A DNA stretch of 64,000 nt. It comes from Candidatus Stahliibacteriota bacterium. GTDB taxonomy: Bacteria > Hydrothermota > Tepidihabitantia > B3-TA06. Both the position numbers and the translations under genes were made by a program. This document shows positions 1-9,249 of the stretch, piece by piece. Every line of letters begins with the position of its first letter. Position 1 is the first letter of the stretch. Under the pieces are notes generated by a model, which was given only the letters and a program-made list of their open reading frames with translations, did not search any database and was not told where the DNA came from. The stretch spans positions 65,170-129,169 of the forward strand of contig SOJW01000020.1 of NCBI GenBank assembly GCA_004375895.1. Direction: 5' to 3'.

Positions 1-102
1 GTGCCAGCTCTCGTAGTAGCTGCGCTGGATGTTGACCTTCACCACCTTACTTGCGGTGGCGTCGCTGCCGTTATAGAAGTCTATCGTGCCGAAGAGAACT
101 AC
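1..102 (-). CDS. Possible partial reading frame at left edge
   Basis: The minus strand is open from about position 102 to the left edge and reads like protein (VVLFGTIDFYNGSDATASK), but a TGA lies just upstream and no standard start codon lies near it. GTG codons occur only about 20 codons in. It could be the start of a gene beyond the window, a frameshifted remnant, or chance. Function is not recognised. Confidence 0.2.
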
Positions 103-185
103 TCACCCCTTATCTCATCTGCTTCTTCAAGGCGAAAGTTCGCCACCACCGTAGGGGAAAGACGGGGGTATTGCCGGTTTTGCAC

Positions 186-219
186 TTGACATATCTGCTC
201 TTGCGCGTAACTTCTTAGG
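186..219 (+). promoter_or_regulatory. Promoter giving a leaderless mRNA
   Basis: TTGACA (186-191), a 16-base spacer, TAACTT (208-213), then six bases before ATG at 220. Transcription would start at or beside the A of the ATG. No Shine-Dalgarno sequence fits in between. Confidence 0.65.
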
Positions 220-1059
220 ATGGAGTTCAGGTTTGGTCTGTATGGTGCGGGCAACCTCGGGCTCAGCATTGCGGCGGCTTTGCATAACGCTGGCGAGACC
301 TTTGTTGGGGTATCAGATACCGATCCTGTGGCCGCGCGCAGGGGTGCCGATCTCTTAAGGTGTCCGGTGCTTCCTGCACCTTCCTTGGCAAGCGAGGCGA
401 CTGCCCTTCTCTTTGCCGTGCCTGACGACAGGATAGCATCGCTGTATGAAGAGTTGAGGGATTTCATCAATCCGAAGAGCCTTTTGGTGCACTTCTCCGG
501 GGCCCTTACGAGTGAAGTCTTTGAAGTCCCTCTTCGCCTCTCAGCGCATCCTGCCCAGACCTTCCCGTACCCTCGGTTGGGGAAAGACGTATTCAAGGAT
601 GTCTACTTCGCCCTTGAGGGAACGAAACAGGCGATAGCTTTCTTCCGACCTGTGCTCGAACGAACAGATGCAAGAACGTTTATCATCTCTCAAAAAGAAA
701 AACCCCTCTACCACGCGATGTGCATTTTTGCATCAAACCTGGTTGTGGGATTGCTCAAGTACTCCGATGACATAGGCTTATCCTTGGGATTGAGCGAGGA
801 GGAGAGAAGGGGTTCAATAACTCGTCTTGCTTTAGAAACAGTCTGCAACGCTGCTGAGAGTGGTTCCCTGGAGGATGCACTCTCCGGCCCTCTTGTTCGG
901 GGTGATAAGGAGACTATCCTCAAGAACCTCGAAAGCCTCGAGGGTTCTCCTGACCAAAAGAGGCTTTATCGCTTGCTTTCACGCAGGCTGCTCGATGTGG
1001 CCAGGCAAAGGGGGGTTCCTGAAAAGAAGCTTAAAGAGATCGAAGAGCTTCTACTCTGA
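220..1059 (+). CDS. Rossmann-fold / DUF2520 protein
   Basis: A 279-residue cytoplasmic protein. The N-terminus carries a dinucleotide-binding motif (GLYGAGNLGLSIAAAL, residues 6-21) like that of NAD(P)-dependent dehydrogenases of the ProC/6PGDH type, and the C-terminal half matches the layout of DUF2520. A reductase or dehydrogenase role is likely, but the substrate is unknown. The ATG is supported by a promoter whose -10 box ends six bases upstream. The gene converges on the OmpA-family gene and their 3' ends overlap by nine bases, so both share a very compact end. Confidence 0.8.
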   Translation: MEFRFGLYGAGNLGLSIAAALHNAGETFVGVSDTDPVAARRGADLLRCPVLPAPSLASEATALLFAVPDDRIASLYEELRDFINPKSLLVHFSGALTSEVFEVPLRLSAHPAQTFPYPRLGKDVFKDVYFALEGTKQAIAFFRPVLERTDARTFIISQKEKPLYHAMCIFASNLVVGLLKYSDDIGLSLGLSEEERRGSITRLALETVCNAAESGSLEDALSGPLVRGDKETILKNLESLEGSPDQKRLYRLLSRRLLDVARQRGVPEKKLKEIEELLL

Positions 1060-2739
1060 AAGGATAACGAACTCTATGCGGCGGTTTGTCCTCTGACCGC
1101 TTCGGGTGCGGTTGTCACCGATAGGCCTTGTTTCACCGTATCCGCGTGCCATGAGGCGCGAGGCATCTATCCCGCTGGCAACAAGCCAGCCTTTGACCGC
1201 ATCGGCACGCTGCTGGGAGAGCCGCATGTTTGTCTCCTCCTCGCCCACGCTGTCGGTGTGCCCTTCAATCTCGATTCGAACCCTGGGGTAGGTCTCAAGG
1301 AAGCGGGTCACCTCTTCCAGCGCCGCGTAGCTTTCAGACATGATGACCGCACTGCCCGGATTGAAGAGCACGTTTTCAAACTCAGGCATCCGGGCAGGTT
1401 CCGGAGGAGAAAGGCTCACATTTAGTTCTCTAACCTCGTCATCCTTCAAGGAGACCGAACGCTCTTCCTGTGCGTAGCCTTCCCTGGAGAAGGTGATCCG
1501 GTAGTCTCCCGGTGCAAGCGCGGCCTTGAAGATCCCCAAGGCGTCGGTAGTAACCTCGGGTATATCGGTCCTGCCGAATGATACGAACACCCGTTCGAGC
1601 GCCTCACCGCTTTTGGTATCCTTTACGGTCCCTGAAAGCTGAGCCCGGGGTTGTCTTTCCTTTGCCAGTGAGAAGTCCAGCACCCTTTCGTCCCCATCCT
1701 GAAGCACGACCCCCTTCTCCTTCCACTTGTATCCCGGGCTTTCGGCACGGATGCGGTATACCCCTGGCGTAAGCTCTACCGAGTAATCGCCGGTCGCCGA
1801 GTCGGTAATCACCGGTTCTATCTCGGCTTCCGGGAAGATGAGCCTTGCCGCCAGTGGATCGGCCGTTTCTTCATCAACAACACGCCCCAGAAGGTGCGTG
1901 CGAGGAATCTTTGGAGGTTGGATCAGATCGAATCCCGCCGAGATGCCAAGCTCGATCTTCCATGGGTAAAGCGATGAACCTATACCTATGGGCACTGCGA
2001 GATCAAAGGTCGCGGCAGTTACCGCAGCGGTACTCATACGAACCATAGGCGTCACTTGTAAGGCATCAAACGAAAGTACGTCATCAGTCGGGGTACGGTT
2101 TGTTACCTCCACAACCAGATCGAGTATCTCGATGGGGGAAACCTGCAAAGCCGCTCCCCAGGGAAGCGAGGTGTTAACCCCGCCTGACTCAAACCCCATG
2201 CCGTAGCCTGCGTTGATATAGAACCCGACTATATCGTAGCCCACGCCAAGTATCCCCACAAGATCAATGGCCGGAGGCGGATCAGGGACTGATGTTGAAT
2301 CGCCGGCCCAGACGCTTGCGGTGGCGAACCGACCGAGAGCCACTAAACCAGGGGCCAGGAAGAATCTCTTCTCATTCGGTTCGGAGCCAAGGTAAAAGTC
2401 ATAACCCGTTTTCAGGGCAGGAGAGAGCATGATAGGACCCATGAGGTAACGGTAGTCGTCTTCGCGGAAGCCGTCCGCGTAGACCGCGGTGGAGAACTCG
2501 AGGAATGATAGGGGAGCGAAACCGATTCCGCTGTAGTCATGACCATAGACGTGATCTGAATACCCGCCTGCCAGATGGATGAAGCTGAAGGAGAGCAACC
2601 CCTGCTCGCCTGTGGGTGCGTAGAAGACATCCAGCGCACCGTTCTGCGCCCAACGGTTGGGCCGGGCTTGAGCATGGCCATCCCATAAAAGAAACACGGA
2701 AATAATTACAGGTATGAGGAAAGTATTCCTTTTCATCAC
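1051..2739 (-). CDS. OmpA-family outer membrane protein with two regulatory-like domains
   Basis: 562 residues. A signal peptide (residues 1-25, ending GHAQA) precedes a probable beta-barrel (about 30-270). Two carboxypeptidase-regulatory-like beta-sandwich domains follow (about 283-360 and 368-445), and then an OmpA peptidoglycan-binding domain (about 450-562) with the usual IEIEGHTDSVGEE and NRRIEFV motifs. The protein should anchor the outer membrane to the cell wall. GGAGG lies just before GTGATG at the start. It follows tRNA-Glu and the PPIase gene in the same direction, so it may be read from the same transcript. The inserted sandwich domains are typical of large envelope proteins in FCB-like phyla. 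Confidence 0.85.
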   Translation of the reverse strand: MMKRNTFLIPVIISVFLLWDGHAQARPNRWAQNGALDVFYAPTGEQGLLSFSFIHLAGGYSDHVYGHDYSGIGFAPLSFLEFSTAVYADGFREDDYRYLMGPIMLSPALKTGYDFYLGSEPNEKRFFLAPGLVALGRFATASVWAGDSTSVPDPPPAIDLVGILGVGYDIVGFYINAGYGMGFESGGVNTSLPWGAALQVSPIEILDLVVEVTNRTPTDDVLSFDALQVTPMVRMSTAAVTAATFDLAVPIGIGSSLYPWKIELGISAGFDLIQPPKIPRTHLLGRVVDEETADPLAARLIFPEAEIEPVITDSATGDYSVELTPGVYRIRAESPGYKWKEKGVVLQDGDERVLDFSLAKERQPRAQLSGTVKDTKSGEALERVFVSFGRTDIPEVTTDALGIFKAALAPGDYRITFSREGYAQEERSVSLKDDEVRELNVSLSPPEPARMPEFENVLFNPGSAVIMSESYAALEEVTRFLETYPRVRIEIEGHTDSVGEEETNMRLSQQRADAVKGWLVASGIDASRLMARGYGETRPIGDNRTRSGQRTNRRIEFVILSE

Positions 2740-2767
2740 GGACCTCCTCTATTTAGCTAGAAACCAA

Positions 2768-2839
2768 TAGCCCCAACGGGAATCGAACCCGTATCTTCAC
2801 CTTGAAAGAGTGATGTCCTGACCATTAGACGATGGGGCC
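2768..2839 (-). tRNA. tRNA-Glu (TTC)
   Basis: A 72-base cloverleaf on the minus strand. The acceptor GGCCCCA pairs with TGGGGCT, the anticodon loop is CTTTCAA and gives TTC, and the T-loop is TTCGATT. CCA is not encoded. It begins only 10 bases after the stop of the upstream PPIase gene with no room for its own promoter, so it is probably cut from an mRNA. Confidence 0.93.
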
Positions 2840-2849
2840 ATAGCCTATT

Positions 2850-4637
2850 TTATCCTCCCCCGTAGTAATTGTCTGCCCTGCGGTAGTCCTTCACGTCACT
2901 GCGCGGGAAGACCTCTTCAGCCAGGGCGTTAAGGATAACCGTCTGTTCGTTTTGTATCGCGGTAGGCAAGAGTTCGGAAGCCGGGTCAAACTCACGCTCT
3001 AAGCAGCGGAAGAAGCCGTAGCCGATGTCGCACTTTACCGGACCACTCATCTGGCCTACGTCGATAGCGTAACAGGCACCGGCCATCTCCGCACCGTATC
3101 GGGTCTCCGCTTCAAAGTAAGATCCAAAATGTAAGGTATCTATACTTATGTGCGGCATACCGACAAGCGAGGGGAAATTCGCCCCGGCCTGGATCTTTCG
3201 ACGCAGCTGAATTGCGTAATCGCGCTGAGCATTCTTGGCCCTTTCACGAATTACCCGGCCACTTACGTATTCCAGGGTGCTGTCCAGGGGAATAATCTTC
3301 TGCTTTGCTATGTCTACGGTCGCAAATACGTAGTATACATCCCTGACCTCCGGGAATGGTTCACTTATATCGCCTACATGCGAGCCTAAAGCGTAGGTCT
3401 TGACGGCTTCAGTGTAAGGGAATCTTGGCATCATAACATCCTTGCTTTCGCGGACGTATGGGCCAACGCGTGCTGAGACTCCGTATTCTGCGGCTAAAGA
3501 GTCCAGGTTCTCCTTACGGGCGCGTTTGCTGAACTCGTCTATACGCGCCCGAACCGCCTTCCTGGTCTCGGCGCCGGGCTCAAGTGGGAAGTATATCTCC
3601 TGGTAGGCAATACTATCCGGGGTTCTTTTAACAATCTTTGCAAGATGCCATCCACCTCTGTCGAAGTATGGCTCTGAGGCCTCGCCTTCGGTAAGTAAGC
3701 CAAGCGCTTCATATTCCACCGCGTCCAGTAGATCAATCGAGCGGGTTACGCTCTGGCTTGAATCCTGCGTGAAGTCCAGGGCTATCTGGTCGAAATCGTA
3801 CCCGGCCGCAAGAGCCGCCACTGCATCTGCAACCCTTTCGGCCAGGAAGCTTGAGTCCTCAGAGGAGGGGTATATGGGGAAGACAAGGGTTCGTAGCTCC
3901 CACCACTTCTTGCGCTCGAAGTACTTTATGTTTTCCTCGTAGTAGGCCTGTAGTTCTGCCTGGGTAACGTTTGAATCAACCTGTGGCAGCTCGTAGATGA
4001 ATAAGGCCTCAAGGATCATCTTCGTTCCCGCCCTGAGCTGTGCTTCTACGAGTTGATTTCGGGTGAGCCGTAGCCCATTAGTTACGTCAGAGCGCAACTT
4101 TGAACGCATTACCTCACGGCCAAGTTCCGCCTTGTATATCTCGATGAATCGCTGTATCTGAGGGGTGGGGTTGGGATCGGCAAGCATCTGCCAGTAAAGC
4201 TGGTAGTTGAACTCCCCGTCGGTATACCAGGATGAATCTTGCAAGAGTTCTTGAGGCGGTGTGAACATCATGATCTCACGCAGCTCCTCTTCTCCCAGGA
4301 TGACGCGCTCACGCTTGATCGCCGACTTCCAGATCGCGTCCCCCAAAGCCTCCTCCCATGTAGCCGCGGCGAGTTCACGACGTTCCGCATCACTGAGCTG
4401 TTTGAATTGCTCTTCACCTATTTGAGAGGCCAGACGATTGTAAGCCGCAGCGTAATCCTGGGAGGTAACCTCCTCCTTTCCTGCCACGGCCAGGACGTTT
4501 TCCTTTACCTTGCGTCTCCTGCTTCTCCCGCCACGGGATGTTATATCAGCACCCCAACCCAGCACCATCAACCCTCCAAATGAGATAAGGACGATGAACA
4601 TAATAAATTTCGCCCTTTTTCGCAGATTCATAATCAT
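2850..4637 (-). CDS. SurA/PpiD-like periplasmic peptidyl-prolyl isomerase
   Basis: 595 residues. An N-terminal membrane anchor (about residues 9-28, IMFIVLISFGGLMVLGW) is followed by a SurA-N-type helical region in which the chain passes through AAAYNRLASQIGEE and LTRNQLVEA, then parvulin-like segments (about 230-370) and a long C-terminal part. The architecture is that of PpiD: a membrane-tethered chaperone for exported and outer-membrane proteins. ATG at 4637 has GGAGG nine bases upstream and its own promoter. tRNA-Glu lies directly downstream. The parvulin domain looks divergent, so chaperone activity is safer to claim than isomerase activity. Confidence 0.8.
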   Translation of the reverse strand: MIMNLRKRAKFIMFIVLISFGGLMVLGWGADITSRGGRSRRRKVKENVLAVAGKEEVTSQDYAAAYNRLASQIGEEQFKQLSDAERRELAAATWEEALGDAIWKSAIKRERVILGEEELREIMMFTPPQELLQDSSWYTDGEFNYQLYWQMLADPNPTPQIQRFIEIYKAELGREVMRSKLRSDVTNGLRLTRNQLVEAQLRAGTKMILEALFIYELPQVDSNVTQAELQAYYEENIKYFERKKWWELRTLVFPIYPSSEDSSFLAERVADAVAALAAGYDFDQIALDFTQDSSQSVTRSIDLLDAVEYEALGLLTEGEASEPYFDRGGWHLAKIVKRTPDSIAYQEIYFPLEPGAETRKAVRARIDEFSKRARKENLDSLAAEYGVSARVGPYVRESKDVMMPRFPYTEAVKTYALGSHVGDISEPFPEVRDVYYVFATVDIAKQKIIPLDSTLEYVSGRVIRERAKNAQRDYAIQLRRKIQAGANFPSLVGMPHISIDTLHFGSYFEAETRYGAEMAGACYAIDVGQMSGPVKCDIGYGFFRCLEREFDPASELLPTAIQNEQTVILNALAEEVFPRSDVKDYRRADNYYGGG

Positions 4638-4669
4638 CGGCTTATTCCTCCGTTAACAACCTTGATTTA

Positions 4670-4697
4670 ATTCTAGCGCGATCAAGGCAGAAGTCAA
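4670..4697 (-). promoter_or_regulatory. Promoter of the PPIase gene
   Basis: TTGACT (4697-4692), a 16-base spacer, TAGAAT (4675-4670). It is followed by a leader of about 30 bases containing GGAGG. It abuts the stop codon of the upstream phosphoesterase gene. Confidence 0.6.
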
Positions 4698-5429
4698 CTA
4701 TCTACCAAGAGGAAGCCGTTCGGCAAGCGAGGAAGGCAAGCCCGCTTCGGATATGCGACGTTGAGCTCCAGCAACATCGTAGGTTACACGACGCAAGGCG
4801 ATCTCACGACCCGACCAGTCCACCCTCAGGTAACATGAACGAGGATCGCCGTCACGAGGTTGACCCACGCTTCCGGAATTTATAAGATACCGGCTGCCCC
4901 TTTCCCACTTGACTGATTCTTCCATCACCTGCTCCGCTCGTCCATCCTCCTCAGATGCCTGGACGATAAAAGGAACATGGGAGTGGCCGATCACACCCAG
5001 GCGGGTGGCAAATCCATCAAACTGCCTCCTGGCCTGATAAAGCGTAAAAACGTACTCCCAGCTTGCAGGGTTCGTGAAGTCCGCATGGCAAAGGCTGATC
5101 TCTCCATTGATTAATGTAAGTGGAAGTTCTTCAAGATAGCTTCTGGATTCAGCGGAGAGGTTCTTGCTGGTCCAGAGTACAGCTTGCCGTGCGGCTGAGT
5201 TGAAGTAGTAGATAGAGGTTTTCTCGACCGCTCCCCAATCGTGGTTGCCCGCGATGCAGACGGCACCAAGCTGTCTTAGCATCTCGATGCACTCGTTTGG
5301 GGCACCACCGTAGCCAACTATGTCACCTGCAACGAGCCACTCGCAGCCCCCCCAATCCTTAGCGTCCTTTATTACCGCCGCAAGCGCCTCGATATTTGAG
5401 TGTATGTCTGAAAGAACCGCTACCTTCAC
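4698..5429 (-). CDS. Metallophosphoesterase (YfcE/MJ0936-like)
   Basis: 243 residues with the dimetal phosphoesterase motifs in order: SDIHSN near residue 7, GDIVGYGG near 35, GNHDWG near 61 and GHSHVPF near 150. The protein should be a cytoplasmic phosphodiesterase or phosphatase. The natural substrate cannot be told from sequence. It starts with GTG 13 bases after the nusB stop and is the last gene of the leftward rmlC-like to phosphoesterase run. Confidence 0.85.
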   Translation of the reverse strand: MKVAVLSDIHSNIEALAAVIKDAKDWGGCEWLVAGDIVGYGGAPNECIEMLRQLGAVCIAGNHDWGAVEKTSIYYFNSAARQAVLWTSKNLSAESRSYLEELPLTLINGEISLCHADFTNPASWEYVFTLYQARRQFDGFATRLGVIGHSHVPFIVQASEEDGRAEQVMEESVKWERGSRYLINSGSVGQPRDGDPRSCYLRVDWSGREIALRRVTYDVAGAQRRISEAGLPSSLAERLPLGR

Positions 5430-5442
5430 TATAGTGTAACCT

Positions 5443-5880
5443 TCACCGCTCTGAGACTAGGACCTCCCGCTTGTATAGCGAGTCAAGCACCCCGTTCACG
5501 AATCGCGCCGAGCTCTGGGTCCCGTAGAAGCGGGAAAGCTCCACCGCCTCGTCTATCGAGACCTTGGGAGGGATTTGGGGGAGCAAAAGAATCTCACAAG
5601 CGGCCAGACGTAGAATGGCCCGATCCACGTAGGAGACCCGATCCAGTTTCCAGTCGGTCAGTGAGCGTGAAAGCGAGGCATCTATCCGTTCCTGCTCCTG
5701 GATCGTCTTTTGGATCAGGGTTCGGAGATAGTCGGCGGAGTCAGCCCTAAGTCTTCGACGGCGTATGACCTCTTCTGTAACCTGTGAGGGTTCTGCCTCT
5801 ACCAGATCGATACGGTACAGGACCTCCACCGCCGCGATTCGGGCACGAGTCCTGGGCCCCTTGAATGTATCCTTCTTCAC
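5443..5880 (-). CDS. nusB: Transcription antitermination factor NusB
   Basis: 145 residues, the normal NusB length. The helical fold begins with [13 protein letters not shown], includes [19 protein letters not shown], and ends with [11 protein letters not shown], all hallmarks of NusB. It joins NusE/S10 at boxA RNA to support rRNA antitermination. It starts with GTG. It sits after ribH, an arrangement seen in many bacteria (rib genes followed by nusB). Confidence 0.92.
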   Translation of the reverse strand: MKKDTFKGPRTRARIAAVEVLYRIDLVEAEPSQVTEEVIRRRRLRADSADYLRTLIQKTIQEQERIDASLSRSLTDWKLDRVSYVDRAILRLAACEILLLPQIPPKVSIDEAVELSRFYGTQSSARFVNGVLDSLYKREVLVSER

Positions 5881-5917
5881 CCGATCTTAAATCCCTCTTC
5901 CTTCCACCGGGAAGGCG

Positions 5918-6379
5918 TTATTTTTCTTTAGCCAGGTTCGCCATCTCGATTGCAGCAAGGGCCGCATCCCAACCCCGGTTGCCCTGCTTGACCCCGGCAC
6001 GCTCCATGGCCTGCTCGGTCGAGTCGGCGGTGATGATACCGTAGATCACGGGTTTCTCCAACTGAAGGCCAAGTGCTGCGATTCCCTTGGCCGCCTCGGA
6101 GGCAACGAACTCAAAGTGGGGGGTCTCGCCGCGAATAACCGCACCAAGACAGATCACCGCATCAACACCTTTGTCTTTGGCCATGACCTTGGCCGCATGT
6201 GGAACCTCGAAGGTCCCTGGCACGTAGCAAACCTGAACCCCATCCGCCTTGTGGCGATCAAGACAATCCAAGGCAGCCTCAAGTAAAAGCTTGGTGATGC
6301 GCTCGTTGAAGCGCGAGACAACTATCCCGAAATTGAGTCCTTTCGCGTCCAGGCTGCCCTTTTGTTCGGTAACCTTCAT
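5918..6379 (-). CDS. ribH: 6,7-dimethyl-8-ribityllumazine synthase
   Basis: 153 residues. It condenses 5-amino-6-ribitylaminouracil with dihydroxybutanone phosphate, the penultimate riboflavin step. Recognisable stretches include [38 protein letters not shown] with the catalytic His, and a C-terminal [15 protein letters not shown]. Its ATG overlaps the ribBA stop as ATGA, so translation is coupled. The next pathway enzyme, riboflavin synthase, is 46 kb away with ribD. Confidence 0.95.
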   Translation of the reverse strand: MKVTEQKGSLDAKGLNFGIVVSRFNERITKLLLEAALDCLDRHKADGVQVCYVPGTFEVPHAAKVMAKDKGVDAVICLGAVIRGETPHFEFVASEAAKGIAALGLQLEKPVIYGIITADSTEQAMERAGVKQGNRGWDAALAAIEMANLAKEK

Positions 6380-7602
6380 TTATCTTCCTCCTCGTTCTTT
6401 TGCCTATCAAGTAAATGCCCCAGCTTGTCCCGCTTGGTTTCAAGATAGAAGCGGTTATGCTCGTGGGGCTGGATAATCAGCGGCACACGTTCAACAACCT
6501 CGAGCCCATAACCCTCAAGCCCTATGCGCTTGGCAGGGTTGTTGGTCATGAGGCGGATACTTGTAAGGCCGAGATCGGCAAGTATCTGGGCTCCGATCCC
6601 GTAGTCTCTGGCGTCTGGCGGGAAGCCGATAGCCACGTTCGCCTCAACCGTATCCAGCCCCTGATCCTGCAGTCTGTAACAGACCAGTTTGTTCAAAAGC
6701 CCTATGCCTCTTCCCTCCTGCCGCATGTAGACGAGTACGCCAAGACCTTCTGCCTCGATTTTTTGCATCGCCTCGTGAAGCTGATCACCGCAGTCGCAGC
6801 GCGCCGAGCCGAACACGTCGCCGGTAAGGCACTGGGAGTGCACACGAACCAGCACGTTCTTCCTACCTTCAACGGCTCCCTTAACCAGGGCAAGGTGATG
6901 GTTTCCATCTATGACAGCCTCGTAAACTATCAGCTTGAACTCACCGTAACGGGTGGGAAGTGAAGCTGAGAAGAGTCGGCGGACAAGCTTCTCGCGGCGC
7001 TGGCGGTAGGCGATAAGGTCCTTGATGGTTATTATCTTTAAGGAGAACTCTTTTGCTATCTCCTGAAGTCGAGGCAGGCGGGCCATTGAACCGTCGGCAT
7101 CCATGATCTCACACAAGAGCCCGGCAGGTTTCAGCCCTGCCAGCCGGGCAAGATCTACCGTAGCCTCGGTATGACCGGCGCGGCGCAGCACCCCACCCTT
7201 CTTGGCCACGAGTGGGAAGATGTGACCCGGTCGGGCCAGATCGTCAGGACGGGTGGAGGGATCAACGAGAGACAGGATCGTCTTTGCCCTGTCGAACGCC
7301 GAGATGCCTGTGGTGGTGCCGTGCTTGTAGTCCACGGATACGGTGAACGCGGTGCCGTGCTTCTCGGTGTTGCGCTCGACCATCGGGGGAAGCTGGAGCT
7401 CCTCAGCTCTCTCCCTGGTTATGGGTGCGCACAAGAGACCTCGACCGTGTTTCACGATGAAGTTGATCATCTCGGGCGTTGCCTTGGAGGCTGCGGCTAT
7501 CAGATCACCCTCGTTCTCGCGGTCCTCATCATCCACCACAACTATCAACTTACCCTGACGGATGTCCTCTACAGCTTCTTCAATCGATGCAAAATCACTC
7601 AC
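6376..7602 (-). CDS. ribBA: Bifunctional DHBP synthase / GTP cyclohydrolase II
   Basis: 408 residues from the GTG chosen here. The N-terminal half is 3,4-dihydroxy-2-butanone-4-phosphate synthase (motif [13 protein letters not shown], then [14 protein letters not shown]). The C-terminal half is GTP cyclohydrolase II with zinc ligands in [18 protein letters not shown] and [13 protein letters not shown]. Both starting metabolites of riboflavin are made by this protein. An ATG 18 bases upstream is possible, but the GTG gives a four-base GTGA overlap with the upstream epimerase stop and an AGGA just before it, as in the rest of the operon. Confidence 0.94.
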   Translation of the reverse strand: MSDFASIEEAVEDIRQGKLIVVVDDEDRENEGDLIAAASKATPEMINFIVKHGRGLLCAPITRERAEELQLPPMVERNTEKHGTAFTVSVDYKHGTTTGISAFDRAKTILSLVDPSTRPDDLARPGHIFPLVAKKGGVLRRAGHTEATVDLARLAGLKPAGLLCEIMDADGSMARLPRLQEIAKEFSLKIITIKDLIAYRQRREKLVRRLFSASLPTRYGEFKLIVYEAVIDGNHHLALVKGAVEGRKNVLVRVHSQCLTGDVFGSARCDCGDQLHEAMQKIEAEGLGVLVYMRQEGRGIGLLNKLVCYRLQDQGLDTVEANVAIGFPPDARDYGIGAQILADLGLTSIRLMTNNPAKRIGLEGYGLEVVERVPLIIQPHEHNRFYLETKRDKLGHLLDRQKNEEEDK

Positions 7603-8627
7603 AGCTTCCTGCCGTACCATGCCCTGGTGTATTCCTTGAAGCGCTTATCTTCCCTGCGAACTTTCCAGAACCTTTGATTGTCCCTGTACCAGTCTATGGT
7701 TTCACCCAGGCCTTGCTCGAAGCGCTTGCGAGGCTTCCATCCCAGGAGCTTATGCGCCTTGGTGGATCGTGCAACGAGCTTTGCCACATGACCGGGCCGG
7801 TCGGTGTGGGTTTTTAACAGGGTCTTTGGTTTACCCAGACGCGCAAGTATCCTTGCAGCGATCCAGTTTATTGAGAAGCTTCTGCCAGTTCCTCCGTTTA
7901 TCTCCTGGCCCGCAAGGGGCGAGAAGTCCCCTGCGAAGAGTGCCGCTTCTATAAGGGCGGCACCGTCTTGCACCCACATCCAGTCGCGCTCCGCAGAGCC
8001 GTCGCCGTAGACGTAGAGAGGCAGGTCAAGAAGTGCGTTTGTGGTGAAGAACGGTATGAGCTTTTCCACATGCTGGCGCGGACCGTACATGTTGAACAGG
8101 CGAAAGATAAGTACAGGCAGCTTGTAGGTCTTGTAGAAGGAGTAGGCCAACCGATCCGCCCCTGCCTTGGTCGCTGCATACGGAGACTGTGGGGCTATGG
8201 GATGAGCTTCATCCATAGGGGTTTTCTGTGCTGAGCCGTAGACCTCGCTGGTGGAGAGATGGATCACTCGTTTCACGTTGGAGCCAACCAGAGCCTCAAA
8301 CAGGTGCGCAGACGCCACGAAGTCGTTTTTGACGAAGGTGTCTATCGAAAGGATGGAGCGGTCAATATGTGTCTCGGCTGCAAGGTGTGCTACCGAGTCT
8401 ATCTCTTTGAGCAGCGGTTCGAGGATTCTTTTGTTACCGGCGTCGCCCCGGATAAAGCGGAAGTTGGGGTCTTTACGAACGGATCGAGGGATGGTATCCA
8501 GACGGCCGGGATAGACGAGCTTATCGAGAACCGTAACCTTTGTATCTCCCCTCTGGATCAGCCTCTCAACCAGGTGCGAGCCTACGAAACCCGCCCCTCC
8601 GGTTACCAGCACCGACCGCTTCATCAT
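7599..8627 (-). CDS. NAD-dependent nucleotide-sugar epimerase/dehydratase (dTDP-glucose 4,6-dehydratase-like)
   Basis: 342 residues of the extended short-chain dehydrogenase family. It has the NAD motif [14 protein letters not shown] at residues 9-22, the STSEVYG strand, and the active site YAATKAG. It resembles RmlB and related dehydratases that make 4-keto-6-deoxy sugars for surface polysaccharide. The adjacent RmlC-like cupin supports a deoxysugar branch. The start codon overlaps the RmlC-like stop (ATGA). The exact sugar cannot be fixed without rmlA and rmlD, which are not in the window. Confidence 0.85.
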   Translation of the reverse strand: MMKRSVLVTGGAGFVGSHLVERLIQRGDTKVTVLDKLVYPGRLDTIPRSVRKDPNFRFIRGDAGNKRILEPLLKEIDSVAHLAAETHIDRSILSIDTFVKNDFVASAHLFEALVGSNVKRVIHLSTSEVYGSAQKTPMDEAHPIAPQSPYAATKAGADRLAYSFYKTYKLPVLIFRLFNMYGPRQHVEKLIPFFTTNALLDLPLYVYGDGSAERDWMWVQDGAALIEAALFAGDFSPLAGQEINGGTGRSFSINWIAARILARLGKPKTLLKTHTDRPGHVAKLVARSTKAHKLLGWKPRKRFEQGLGETIDWYRDNQRFWKVRREDKRFKEYTRAWYGRKL

Positions 8628-9088
8628 CCGTCCTTCCTTGACCAGTCGTAGGGAACCTCGCCTGAGTGGGGGTCTACCCGGAACTCGTCAGGCTCGGAGT
8701 AGTTGTAGACCTCGGTGGGGACGTTGACGAAAAGCGTCGGTTCGGTGCTTATCCCCTTCATTCCGTGCAGCACCCCCGGTGGAATAGAGATCAGTAAAGG
8801 ATTCTTCTCCCCGATAAATAACTCCATCAACTGGCCCTTGGTGGAAGAGTCATCGCGCCAATCATAGAGCACCAGCTTGGCCATCCCCTTGACAACGCAC
8901 AGGTTATCGCGCTGGACCTTATGGTAGTGCCAGCCCTTTACCACTCCGGGATAGACGGTTGAGAGGTAGACCTGCCCGAACTTGGTAAATAACGCATCGT
9001 CCGCCCTTAAAATTTCCATAAGCCAGCCGCGCTCGTCAGGGATAACGCGAAGCTCCTTTATCTCTACACCTTTGATTCGCTCTTGCAT
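8624..9088 (-). CDS. dTDP-4-dehydrorhamnose 3,5-epimerase-family cupin
   Basis: 154 residues with the RmlC-type cupin fold: DERGWLMEILR, VYLSTVYPGVVKGWHYHK, and SIPPGVLHGMKG. Likely role: epimerisation or isomerisation of a 4-keto-6-deoxy nucleotide sugar made by the next gene. It heads the leftward operon that continues through ribBA, ribH, nusB and the phosphoesterase. Its ATG lies six bases after a TAAAAT box, so the operon mRNA should be leaderless. It is shorter than classical RmlC (about 180 residues), so a related isomerase is possible. Confidence 0.82.
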   Translation of the reverse strand: MQERIKGVEIKELRVIPDERGWLMEILRADDALFTKFGQVYLSTVYPGVVKGWHYHKVQRDNLCVVKGMAKLVLYDWRDDSSTKGQLMELFIGEKNPLLISIPPGVLHGMKGISTEPTLFVNVPTEVYNYSEPDEFRVDPHSGEVPYDWSRKDG

Positions 9089-9094
9089 CGCGTA

Positions 9095-9122
9095 ATTTTA
9101 GGCTCGTTTACGGCCAAGTCAA
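9095..9122 (-). promoter_or_regulatory. Promoter giving a leaderless operon mRNA
   Basis: TTGACT (9122-9117), a 16-base spacer, TAAAAT (9100-9095), then TACGCG and ATG at 9088. Same geometry as the dnaE, purM and Fic promoters. Confidence 0.7.
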
Positions 9123-9172
9123 GGGAATCGATCGGGCGAGTGAATCAGGATTCGTAGCATTAGAGAGTTTGC

Positions 9173-9200
9173 TTGACAGAGCCGCTTTTAGGAGCATAAT
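9173..9200 (+). promoter_or_regulatory. Promoter of the exported beta protein
   Basis: TTGACA (9173-9178), a 16-base spacer, CATAAT (9195-9200). The leader of about 45 bases carries a strong AAGGAGGAGG before ATG 9250, in contrast to the leaderless genes nearby. Confidence 0.6.
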
Positions 9201-9249
9201 TTTTGGTAGTAACGAGTTTGAGGTAGAATTTAAAAAGGAGGAGGCAAAA

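Noticed and set aside
99-596. 165-codon minus-strand frame opposite the DUF2520 gene
   Set aside because: It lies antisense to a gene with clear family motifs and a good promoter, and its own text shows no domain.
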